DNA of 64,000 nt from Paramecium pentaurelia. Lineage: Eukaryota > Ciliophora > Oligohymenophorea > Peniculida > Parameciidae. Below the pieces are notes generated by a model that worked only from the letters and a program-made list of their open reading frames with translations, searched no databases and was not told where the DNA came from. A program made the position numbers and the translations under genes. Every line of letters begins with the position of its first letter. Position 1 is the first letter of the stretch. Positions 26,401-37,400 of the stretch are shown here, piece after piece. The stretch covers positions 90,582 through 154,581 of the forward strand of contig CAJJDO010000136.1 of assembly GCA_905183005.1 (NCBI GenBank), given 5' to 3'.

Positions 26401-27059
26401 GTTAGCTATTTATGCATTTATTTCGCTATTCTCCAACAGAATTAATCAAAATAATAGAAATAAATCATGAAACATTTAATTAAGTTCACTTAAAAAGTAG
26501 TTTTATTACAGTTTTTAAGGAATTTGGATATGAAAAATAATTAGTAGAAAAGATATCTAAGATTATTAGAAATGATAATATTAAATTGCTTAAGTTACTA
26601 TATTCTTTAATGAACAAATCAAATTTATATGAAATTAATTGCATAGAGTGTTAACAATCATACACTTAAGATTAAGCAATTCTTTTAAAATGCGGCCATA
26701 CAATGCATCCATTTTGTTTGGAAAACAAGTATTGTCCAATATGTTAAAATATCTCAGCTTAATCAAGTATATCTAAGAATATAATTAATAGTGCTTGAAA
26801 GTATAGGAATAGAAGAATTAAAGAAATCTATCTTAAAATCTAAAGTGGATAATTAATAATTGTAATTATTGAAAAATGTTGATGATATAGATTTGGAAGA
26901 TAATTTTATATAATCAACTACTTAAGATGATAAAGAAATAATAGAATTAAGATTATTAAATAAAATGGATATATATGATTAATTAACTGATTCTGCATTG
27001 CAATAGGTATTCAATTGTAATAATTGTAGTACAATTCTTTTTTAGATTAATATTTTTGA
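23499..27059 (+). CDS. VPS8: VPS8, CORVET subunit (second complete copy)
   Basis: Equal to the gene at 15621-19181, with introns at 26767-26791 and 27007-27029. This copy sits in the block that also carries the intact downstream TRIM-like and DMAP1 genes, so it is the better reference for gene order. The constant offset and lack of visible differences argue that it is the same locus sequenced twice rather than a paralog. Confidence 0.9.
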
Positions 27060-27164
27060 TAGTTGTCTGACTTTATACTTTATATAATTGTTTATAAATA
27101 AAAATGCAGTTATTTCATATATTTAACTTAGAAATTAATTTAAAAAAGTTCAAAATTCTACATA
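27060..27164. other. Very short VPS8-TRIM intergenic spacer
   Basis: Only 105 bases separate the VPS8 TGA from the TRIM-like ATG on the same strand. It is AT-rich. The spacer must hold the VPS8 3' end and the TRIM-like promoter. A 23-nt GTTATT...TTAG segment at 27109-27131 resembles an intron and could fuse upstream frames, but the VPS8 reading that ends before it is better supported. Confidence 0.5.
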
Positions 27165-28574
27165 ATGTTCTGTGACCATCAAGGAGAATAATCATTCTGT
27201 ATATGTTGTCAATAACTTATTTGTGAATTATGTATATGTTGTACAAATTCAAAAAAAATAAATGTGCCAAAAATACATTTAAATGCACTTTGTTCAAGAT
27301 GTGATTAAACTTAAGCTTAAATTAAATGTGAATAGTGTATGTTTCAATTCTGTTAAGAATGTTTTTAATCAGTTCATAAAATAGGCAAATTTTCAACTCA
27401 TATCAAAATTGAAATCAATTAAGATCTACACTAATAAATAATCAAATAAATGTCTATAATTACAGAACTTGAATAATACTGTTAAGAATAAATGACATCG
27501 ATTTTATAATATTTTGATTAGATCTAAGTAGTATTAGATAGGAAAAAAAAATAGTTTCTTGATGTTATATCTAATTATCGTAATTAATAAATAAAATAGC
27601 TTAAATAGAGAATAAATTTAATTGAAGCAGCTGTCAAAATTAATTCAGAATAATCTTTTGAAATCCCAAAGTGTCTAATTTATTAAAAAGAAACATTTAA
27701 TTTAACCGCCAAAGAATAAATTATAGACTTGATTTTAAATATTGATATTTAAAAAAACCTTGACTAAAGTACTCTAAGTCCACATAAAATTCTTACTTAA
27801 TCAAATGTGAGAAGGAGTGCCAGTTGTAAAAAATTGGAATCTTAAGAAAAAATTGTTGAGATTTGTGAAACTTTTGAAAAGAGAAAATTTATTAAATCAT
27901 TGTGTTAATCTAATTCAATTTAATTATAATGGACTCATTCTAGATAGAAGGTTGACTATAATTTAGAAATGGGAATTGGCATGAAAATTAAAGGAGTTGA
28001 ATAATTTAAATAAATTTATATAGGTATTGAACCATAATTTACAATTACTGGATTATAAGCAAAAACCAATTACAAATTTAGAATTTAAAGTATATTTGAA
28101 AATAAGACAAGTGAATTCAGTGAAATCTTGAATTTAGCTACATCTTAATAATAATCTATTGAGGATAGTCTAATAATTTCTAAGAAAATAATAAATAATG
28201 ATATATAGGTTTAATTTGAGAAACCTGGATTAGTTTTAGGCACAAATCCATTATACTTTGGAATATGGTCTTGGGAAATCAAATTAATAATTAATGGAAT
28301 AATTGAAGATTTGACAGCCAGTTTGGTTGTTGGATTAGCTAATAAATAAAGAAAGATTGTTGGAACTACATTGAATTATGGTTATTAAAGAGACTCCTTG
28401 ATTATTAAGGTCTTAGTTGATATGGACAATAAGTTAATGACTATAACTTCGAAGATGCATCCAAATGGAGAAAGATTCTATAATATAATAGGTCCTGTAT
28501 TTCCAGCATTTTAAAATAAAAATACTCATAAAGGATCAGGATGTAAATTATTGATATAATATTAATAATTATGA
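27165..28574 (+). CDS. TRIM-like protein: B-boxes, coiled coil, FN3, SPRY
   Basis: A 469-aa intronless frame with the order of class-I TRIM proteins but without a RING. Residues 1-26 form a Cys/His B-box-like cluster (CDHQGEQSFCICC, then CELC); the first spacing is C-x-H rather than the usual C-x2-H. Residues about 43-85 form a second zinc cluster (CSRCDQ, CEQC, CQECFQSVH, ending FSTH). Residues about 85-165 are coiled coil. Residues about 250-326 read as fibronectin type III (IQLQWTHSR, YIGIEP, ITGLQAKTNYKFRIQSIF). Residues about 345-469 match a SPRY/B30.2 end (FGIWSWEIK, IIKVLVDMDNKL, IIGPVFPAF). Metazoan relatives bind microtubules or act as ubiquitin ligases; without a RING, ligase activity is unlikely and a scaffold role is inferred. 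Its stop overlaps the ATG of the next gene. Confidence 0.85.
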
Positions 28575-29622
28575 ATAAAAAAGAATTAAGAAAACTTAAT
28601 TCATATGTAGATAAAGAAGTACTCAATCTGACAGGTGATCTTTATCCATTTGCTCTTTTCTCATAAACAAAACCACTAAATCATTAGAAATGGGTTTAAG
28701 AGGAAATAATGCTAACTAATCATAACATAGAAAAAGTGAAGGCATGGGTACGAGAACAAGAGAAAGGGTAAATGTTTAGAGGAGAAAAAGTCAATTACGA
28801 TCCAGAATATCTTGAATTTAAAGAAGAGGAAATAAGTATTGATAATGATTGGAGTTTTGAAGAGACTTAATATTTATTCAATTAATTGAGGAACTTTAAT
28901 TACAATTTCATAGTACTGTCTGATAGATATTCATATCAAAATAAAAACAGAGATATTTATTAATTGAAAGATAGATATTATAGTGTTGTTAATGAAGTAT
29001 TATAGAAGAGGAATGAAAAATCACATATTCTATATAATTATGTTTATGATGAAGAATATGATCGATTTAGAAATATGGAACTTGAAAAGTATTTAAAAAG
29101 AACAAAATAAATATGTGATGAAGATAAAAAGTTATAAGAAGATCTAAGGAAAGTTAATCAATAAATAAAGAAATAAGAGAGGGAACATAAAAGTTTATGC
29201 AAATCTATTAATCTATAAGAATATGATGTAACTTATTATTTGCCATTTAGGATATTGATGATAAATCAATCAATTATATTATAGATATGTCATAAAGAAA
29301 TGAAGAAATTCAAAAGACAACTAATGAGAGAATAGTTTATTTAAGAAATAAATGGATTAATGAAGCATTACCATTACCTACTACAATAAAAGATAAATTG
29401 GATAGGCAATTAAAAGAAGTGCTTTAAAATACTAAATTAGCTTTAAATTAAGAAATAGAAGAATTATTTTGTAATCTACGTAAACTCTAATTGGGTGTAT
29501 TGAGTTAATAAAGATTATAAAAAAGAAGAGAATAAGATAAAAGACATTTGGAAGATAAAATTAAAAAACTTAAAGCTTAACATGATTCATAATAAGCTAG
29601 TGATATGAAAACTAAAAAATGA
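28571..29622 (+). CDS. DMAP1/SWC4 chromatin-complex subunit
   Basis: A 342-aa homolog of DNA methyltransferase 1-associated protein 1 (Swc4 in yeast), a shared subunit of NuA4 histone acetyltransferase and SWR1 remodelling complexes. Two exons are separated by a 23-nt intron at 29228-29250 (GTAACTT...TTTAG). The SANT/Myb-like segment at residues about 94-150 carries the family signature: WSFEETQYLFNQLRNFNYNF, then VLSDRY and a YQLKDRYYSVVNEVL helix. It is followed by a charged helix (EEYDRFRNMELEKYLKRT, then QEDLRKVNQQIKKQERE) and a basic C-terminal coiled coil. The ATG shares four bases (ATGA) with the TRIM-like stop. A later in-frame ATG would shorten the N-terminus, but the residues between fit the family. 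It is shorter than animal and yeast members. Confidence 0.88.
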
Positions 29623-29657
29623 GATAATTTGTATTCTAATAATAATTAATATTGGGT

Positions 29658-29893
29658 TCATTGTTTTACTATCTCAGAAAATTCATGTTCTTTGGCTAAG
29701 AAAATTTTAATTAAACAAAACAGTTACCTCTTTTTTCTAATAATGATCTAAAATATTTTGCAGAGAAGTCTACAACATCTCCTGGTTTATTTCTAATAAC
29801 TTCCTTTGCATAATGTTTCAATATCACTGGTAATTCAGGAGGTACTACAATCTATTCAGCACAATATATTCTCTATTCTCTCACATCTGCCAT
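29658..29893 (-). CDS. RIIa-domain small ciliary-type protein
   Basis: A 67-aa protein encoded by two exons with a 32-nt intron at 29696-29727. The sequence VPPELPVILKHYAKEVIRNK, followed by PGDVVDFSAKYFRSLLEK, is the dimerisation/docking (RIIa) fold shared by protein kinase A regulatory subunits, ropporin/SPA17 and radial-spoke proteins. The protein consists of little else, like RIIAD1 or the small dimerisation subunits of cilia. It presumably binds amphipathic AKAP-type helices in axonemal complexes. The ATG is the first of the frame. The gene faces DMAP1 tail to tail, with 35 bases between stops. Confidence 0.88.
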
Positions 29894-30331
29894 TTTATTA
29901 TATATTAAAATAATTAATTAAATTTGATAATTCATTAATTTATATAGATGAGGAAATCACAAACAATTCTCATCTGCACATCTTATCAAAGGTTATATTT
30001 ATTCTGTTTATTTCCCTCTAAGACACTCAATAAATTATCTAACATTCAATAATTAAGATGATATCCTTGTATTCCTCATACAATAGAACAAAACTACTTA
30101 ACTCTCTCCTTCCTGTGTAATATTTCACTAAATACTTGTGATAGTATATGCTACATCTCGTTTGAACAATGTCTATTTGAAATACAGTCATAATCTGTAT
30201 TAATTCCAAAGTTAATCCATATAAGTAATGAAAAAAATAAATATTTAAAATACATAAATAATTATACAATTAGATATTTATATAATAATTAATATATATA
30301 ATTCTTATTTAATTCCTTATATGAAATATAT
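29894..30331. other. Intergenic with a possible small ORF
   Basis: About 440 bases upstream of the RIIa gene and downstream of the WD40 gene, both on the minus strand. A minus-strand frame at 30027-30269 (80 codons, includes FQIDIVQTRCSIYYHKYL) contains a single reassigned stop and shows no family; it may be a short gene or chance. Confidence 0.35.
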
Positions 30332-32458
30332 TCATTTATTATTAATAATAGATGCTTACTTGTCTTTTTTCTTGTCTGCTTTAATGGCCGCTTTCTAAAG
30401 GAATAATGCTTCTAATGACTTACCATCCTGTTCTATTACTGCACCTTATAAATTACAATTTTTTGCAGATATCAAACATTATCTTCCAAAGACTTTATAA
30501 CAATGGGTATAATCACTTTAATTATTAATTTCATCTAATTTTAAATCATGAATATTCTCAGGAAACTGAAGTTCAAAGAGTCTGATAGATCCATCTTCCA
30601 TAGCCACAGCCATATCTTTACAATTAGGAGATAGAGTTATTTTTGAAATAATTTCTATAAAGCCTAAAAGGATATAAACAGTGGCTAATTATGGAATGCT
30701 CCAAAATCTAATAGTTTTATCTTATGAACCTGATACAATCATTTAATTATCGTACAAGATAGATAAGCATACTATTTTCCCTTAATGTCCTTTTAATTCT
30801 GAAATTGAAGTAAAATTCAAAGCTTCAGTTATTTCGTTTATTAAATAAATGACACAACCTCTTGCGGCTACTAAATTATTACTATTATTTCCAAAAATTA
30901 TTTAAGTAAAACATTCATCATTATTTTCAATTATACTTTTATTTTGATTACTCTTATAATTCCAAAGGACCAATTATCCTCCTCCTAATGCAATAATAGT
31001 TTCTTACTACATAATTAAAAATGTATTGAAATACTTAAATGATTAAAAGGCGTAGATAACTGGATATTTTGTGAGATTGAGTGATTCCAAATAGTATTTT
31101 TTCTCTTCCTTCCTTTAATAGAGACTATAACAACAAATATCGTTTGTAAATCTATAATGAACTAATTCTTTCTCATAATAAATGACTCGTTATAGAGTGA
31201 TTTAATTAATTTCACTGATGTTCCAAAGCTTGAAAATTCCAATTTCACAAATAGATATCAACAATTTTCCATCTTAGGAGACTATCAAATTTTTAATTCT
31301 ACGTTCATTATCAAGAGTTGCAATTGTTGTGATAGAATCAAAATCTTGGCAATTCCTAAATTCAATAGTTCTATCCTTATTTGAAACCATAATGTTTTAA
31401 TTAGGAATAAATACGGCAACATCAGTAAATAAAATAGGATAGCGATTATAGCCAATTTTTGTGGTGTATGGTTCTATTAAAGTATCATATTTTTAGGTTT
31501 TAATATTCCATAAGATTAAGTATTTAAAGTATTCTTTGTATTAATATTATGATCCTCCATAGTTTCTTTCCGATTAAAATACAAATAGTCTCCCTTATCC
31601 TATACTAACACATAATGATAGATCTGAAGAAAACCTGCAGTGTTTAAATTAAATGTTAGGTGCTTCTAGTTTTTTAATCTAATATTCATATCTTTAATCT
31701 TTCTAAGAGTAATAATTAAGACATGATTTTAGTTTTTCAATTGCATCTAAGAAATCTAATTTTAATATTTTATTATTCATTAAGCAAAATATCTGAGAAT
31801 CCTATCTCAAAAACATTGTTGTGTAATCAAAATTATTATATTGTGTCATCTTTAAAAGTATTAATTAAACCTAATTTTCTTCCTTACAAAATTTCCAACA
31901 GTACATATATTAATTATCCCCTAAAAATAAAATTGAGTTTGGTGAACTTATTTTAAGAAAAGTAAATGGCTCATTTGGGTAATAATTATTGTAATTAATT
32001 TTAATCTCTTCTCTTTAAAAAAAACCAAAATCATTTTAATAGTCATATAAGTATAAATCGGCTCTCCAATTACAATTCCTTTAAGTTTTTGAATAAAAAG
32101 TGAATATAATATTTCTTATTCAATAATACAATAAACTAAATAATTTTGATCAAAACAAAAATCAACAATCTTTGATGTTTTTAAATAAGCTATACTTATT
32201 TTGATCCCAATTATAAATAACACACTATTAACTATTATTGTTATCATTTGTAATTACAGCAAGTGTCTATGTATCTTTAGTAAAACAACTTACTTAATTT
32301 CATTGACAGATTTGTTAGGTAACTGCTGTACCTAATTATGAGTATTTAAATTATCCAAATAATTTATTACAATTGAATAATCTTAATCAAAAGATATTAA
32401 ACTTAAAATTGATCTTTAGATTATATCCTTTTTGTCTTCCTAAATGTTTTCAATTTAT
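30332..32458 (-). CDS. WD40-repeat protein, C-terminal part
   Basis: The 3' portion of a WD40 gene that begins at 34497 in the next block; the gap at 32459 removes only its N-terminus here. WD-like units are visible, for example VIYNWDQNK, FKLWNISEINQ, GGGQLVLWNYKS, the clear GHQGKIVCLS...VSGSQDKTIRFW, and DMAVAMEDGSIRLFEL. Introns consistent with the frame are one of 35 nt, one of 31 nt ending TTTAG, and one of 20 nt (GTTTTTTTTAAAGAGAAGAG). The C-terminus is a short basic tail (KAAIKADKKKDK) before TGA. The whole protein would be about 710 aa and form one or two beta propellers. Ciliary WD40 families are possible but I cannot assign one. Confidence 0.75.
30492..32458. repeat. Direct duplicate of 32460-34426
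   Basis: A 1967-base overlap between neighbouring blocks at a constant offset of 1968. The left copy ends and the right copy begins at the 'n' at 32459, the pattern expected if two overlapping contigs were laid end to end. Confidence 0.9.
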
Positions 32459-32459
32459 N
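32459..32459. other. Single-n contig junction
   Basis: An isolated unknown base inside the WD40 gene; the sequence steps back by 1967 bases across it. Confidence 0.95.
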
Positions 32460-34497
32460 ACTTTATAACAATGGGTATAATCACTTTAATTATTAATTTC
32501 ATCTAATTTTAAATCATGAATATTCTCAGGAAACTGAAGTTCAAAGAGTCTGATAGATCCATCTTCCATAGCCACAGCCATATCTTTACAATTAGGAGAT
32601 AGAGTTATTTTTGAAATAATTTCTATAAAGCCTAAAAGGATATAAACAGTGGCTAATTATGGAATGCTCCAAAATCTAATAGTTTTATCTTATGAACCTG
32701 ATACAATCATTTAATTATCGTACAAGATAGATAAGCATACTATTTTCCCTTAATGTCCTTTTAATTCTGAAATTGAAGTAAAATTCAAAGCTTCAGTTAT
32801 TTCGTTTATTAAATAAATGACACAACCTCTTGCGGCTACTAAATTATTACTATTATTTCCAAAAATTATTTAAGTAAAACATTCATCATTATTTTCAATT
32901 ATACTTTTATTTTGATTACTCTTATAATTCCAAAGGACCAATTATCCTCCTCCTAATGCAATAATAGTTTCTTACTACATAATTAAAAATGTATTGAAAT
33001 ACTTAAATGATTAAAAGGCGTAGATAACTGGATATTTTGTGAGATTGAGTGATTCCAAATAGTATTTTTTCTCTTCCTTCCTTTAATAGAGACTATAACA
33101 ACAAATATCGTTTGTAAATCTATAATGAACTAATTCTTTCTCATAATAAATGACTCGTTATAGAGTGATTTAATTAATTTCACTGATGTTCCAAAGCTTG
33201 AAAATTCCAATTTCACAAATAGATATCAACAATTTTCCATCTTAGGAGACTATCAAATTTTTAATTCTACGTTCATTATCAAGAGTTGCAATTGTTGTGA
33301 TAGAATCAAAATCTTGGCAATTCCTAAATTCAATAGTTCTATCCTTATTTGAAACCATAATGTTTTAATTAGGAATAAATACGGCAACATCAGTAAATAA
33401 AATAGGATAGCGATTATAGCCAATTTTTGTGGTGTATGGTTCTATTAAAGTATCATATTTTTAGGTTTTAATATTCCATAAGATTAAGTATTTAAAGTAT
33501 TCTTTGTATTAATATTATGATCCTCCATAGTTTCTTTCCGATTAAAATACAAATAGTCTCCCTTATCCTATACTAACACATAATGATAGATCTGAAGAAA
33601 ACCTGCAGTGTTTAAATTAAATGTTAGGTGCTTCTAGTTTTTTAATCTAATATTCATATCTTTAATCTTTCTAAGAGTAATAATTAAGACATGATTTTAG
33701 TTTTTCAATTGCATCTAAGAAATCTAATTTTAATATTTTATTATTCATTAAGCAAAATATCTGAGAATCCTATCTCAAAAACATTGTTGTGTAATCAAAA
33801 TTATTATATTGTGTCATCTTTAAAAGTATTAATTAAACCTAATTTTCTTCCTTACAAAATTTCCAACAGTACATATATTAATTATCCCCTAAAAATAAAA
33901 TTGAGTTTGGTGAACTTATTTTAAGAAAAGTAAATGGCTCATTTGGGTAATAATTATTGTAATTAATTTTAATCTCTTCTCTTTAAAAAAAACCAAAATC
34001 ATTTTAATAGTCATATAAGTATAAATCGGCTCTCCAATTACAATTCCTTTAAGTTTTTGAATAAAAAGTGAATATAATATTTCTTATTCAATAATACAAT
34101 AAACTAAATAATTTTGATCAAAACAAAAATCAACAATCTTTGATGTTTTTAAATAAGCTATACTTATTTTGATCCCAATTATAAATAACACACTATTAAC
34201 TATTATTGTTATCATTTGTAATTACAGCAAGTGTCTATGTATCTTTAGTAAAACAACTTACTTAATTTCATTGACAGATTTGTTAGGTAACTGCTGTACC
34301 TAATTATGAGTATTTAAATTATCCAAATAATTTATTACAATTGAATAATCTTAATCAAAAGATATTAAACTTAAAATTGATCTTTAGATTATATCCTTTT
34401 TGTCTTCCTAAATGTTTTCAATTTATTAAGGTTAACCTTCAACATTTTCTTATTCATTATTTTATATTTAAATAATTTATTCATCTAAATTATCCAT
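32460..34497 (-). CDS. WD40-repeat protein, N-terminal part
   Basis: The 5' portion of the gene whose 3' end is at 30332; the last about 53 codons are missing here because of the contig junction. The proposed start (34497) gives an acidic, Gln-rich leader (MDNLDEQIIQIQNNEQENVE) and then the first propeller blade (CFTKDTQTLAVITND...VIYNWDQNK). The frame remains open upstream, through an ATG at about 34557 and into the STAND sequence, so a single fused reading cannot be excluded. With only TGA as a stop, an open stretch of that length is not strong evidence of fusion. Confidence 0.65.
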
Positions 34498-37400
34498 TTA
34501 TTAAGGTTCATCATTATTTTCTATTTCTAAAGGTACTTTATAAAAGAAGAACTACATCTTAATTTTAGGGGCTTAATGGCATTGAAAAGAATTCGTTATT
34601 GTAAATTGATTTATTTCATAAACTAATATTTCATTTAATTCATTAGCTAATGCCAACAGCATATCATCATCAGAAAATAATAATAGTTTTATTTTACTAT
34701 TTTAGTGAATATTTTTTAATATTATGATTTAATTTAATTCCACTACTCTTAAAATATTATTATTTTGACTATCATTAAGTCCAATTACTAAATGCTTTAG
34801 ATTATTAGATATTGTAAAATATTGAATATCAACATTTTCTAAATTTAATTCTAACTGAGAAATTTAAAAATTTTAATCTTGAACTAAATGATTAACATTC
34901 CATAGGTATATTTTATTCTTAAAATTTGTATAATAGAATTTGTCATCATCTGTAAAATATTGAAAAAAATCATCAGGTTCAATGCTTAAATTAAGACTAC
35001 AAAGTAATTGGTCACTATCTAAAATTCTAAATACTATATTTTAACTATCAACAGATGATAATATTTTAGAATCATTTGAAAAGAGAAGATTAATGATTTT
35101 ATCATTATTATACTATTTCAATTTTATCAAATTTAGTTTAGAGTCTAGAGATAACTCACCTAAACTTAATTCATTTTGAGAATCTACAGAGCATATATAT
35201 TTAAAATCTTATGATATTTAGTAAAGCCTTATTTCAATTTTCTCATATTCATATAATATAGCTGACTCATCAATTTTATCATTTTTCTCCCAGATCTCTG
35301 CTAAAGAAAAATAGTATTCTTTATTATTATACTCTTTATATGTAAACAAGGTTATCTAACAAACTATTTATCATTTGATAACAATTAAATCTTTTGAATG
35401 TTTCCTTTTATTTTAAAATTATAAGAGGGGCATCCACCAGGAATTATCTCAAATAAAGATTTTTGAATTGCTTAAATATATTAAATATTCCATAATTCAA
35501 CTGTTTCTCCTTGTGTTATGATGAGATAATCCTAATTTTGTGTAATTGAAAAAGAGTTTATTAAGTAATCAAAAGTCTTTGAAATTATTAAGACCTTATG
35601 TTCCATATCCCATAATTTTAGAGTATAATCTATAGCTCCACTAGAATATAATAACAAACTATCTGCTGAAAACATTATTTTGCTAATTTTATTCTCATGT
35701 CCATCCTAAGTTATCCTGTTAAAGTTCACATTTAAATTCCATAATCTTATCAATTTGTCATCACTACAAGATGCTAATGTTGAATTATCTTAAGAAATTT
35801 AGACTACATAAACTTTTTCTGAATGGCCTTCAAATTTAGCCATCACTTTTCTTGCTTTAAAGTCCCAAAAATAAATTATATTATTAGTTCCGCATCCTGC
35901 TAAATATTTTGAATCTTAAGAGAATGAAAAATTTAAGAATTTAATATTCTCTTCCAATTTATTGAATTCTTATTGATTTATATTCTGATAAAAATAGACT
36001 TGGTTACCTGAAGAAAATATTAAATTTTTTCTATCTTTTGAAATTGCTATTGTATCGCAATCTTCAGTGTAACTATAATTATATTCTGTTTTATCATCGA
36101 TCAAATTCTATACCTTAAATTTGTTATAATCTAAATAAGCTACTTTTGAATCGTTTAATAAAATAACTAAATCTTTCAAATTATAATATCTAGTGATATT
36201 TATTTTTATTGATTTAATAAATTTTCTAGTAATCATATCATTTATTTAAATAGAATTCTCACCTAAAGTTGAAGCAAGGTATTTAGATGATGTTTTAGGA
36301 TTAAGAGAAGTTATTTTATCTTGAATAATTCCGATAAATTAAGGTTTATTAATGTCTGTGATATTAACAAGAATTATTTATTCATATGCTAATACTAAAA
36401 TCTTCCCATCATTTGAAAATTAAACTGAATATGAATTTGAATAGCTATATATTGATTAATAATCTTTATATTTGCTAAATTAAGAAATATTTTATTTTGA
36501 GTTAATGTTGTATAATGTGTAATTTTTGTCATTCTGAAAAACTATATTTTCATTATCAGGGCTAAACTCAAAATATCCTAATTCAGTGAATTCATCAATA
36601 GTAACATCTGATTCAAAATAAGATAATTTAGAAAGTTTATCATTCCCATATAATTAATATTTTGAGTGATTTGATATCCTAATTGTACTTTAATCTTTAT
36701 TCAGAATAAATCGTCGTTTACCAATCAAATCTATAGGATATATTATAATTGATTTATTAAAATAATCATCTTTTAGTTTTGCTAAATATTTTCCATCCTT
36801 TGAAAAAACAATTTTTTCTGTTGTTTAAAAATTATAATAGTCAATTAAAGTGAATTGATTATCTCCATCATTTCTCCAAATTTTAACAGATTTATCTTCT
36901 TTTGTATATAGATATTAATCATTTTAAAAAATTTTGGCATAAAATGCAGATTTCAAATTAGGAATTACTTCAAGTATATTGGTTGATTTGATATTCAAAA
37001 TATATATCCCTGATGGAATAGTTACAATAAGTCTTTCTTAATCTTAGCAATAAGTAACTGACTAAATGATATCAGGAAATGGATAACTGAATTCTATTTG
37101 ATAGTTTTTATCATTATCCCATATAATAACTTTTTTATCTATTCCACCAACTAAAAACCGACTATCAGATGAAAATTAATATTCAATTTTTGATTAATCC
37201 GAACTCTCTAATATTCCTAAATAATTAAATTCATCAAATTTAAATCATCTAACTCCTGTAAGAACAACAGTGCAAAATACCTTATGTTTTATGTAAGCAA
37301 CATATTTTTTCTACATTATAGCCTTAAAAAGAATCTGTGGCAGCACATAATTTGATTTATGGAAAATTTGATATGTCCCATAGTTTCAAAATGCTTCTTG

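Noticed and set aside
23499..26798. VPS8 ending at the first TGA in the exon-1 frame (26796-26798)
   Set aside because: A 25-nt intron just upstream removes that TGA and opens a further 80 protein-like codons.
26965..28574. A longer TRIM-like model starting at 26965 with an intron at 27109-27131 and a CNNC half-finger
   Set aside because: The upstream frame is better read as the VPS8 C-terminus: introns at 26767-26791 and 27007-27029 lead to a natural TGA at 27059.
31723..31956. Plus-strand ORF repeated at 33691-33924
   Set aside because: Antisense to the WD40 gene, duplicated by the overlap.
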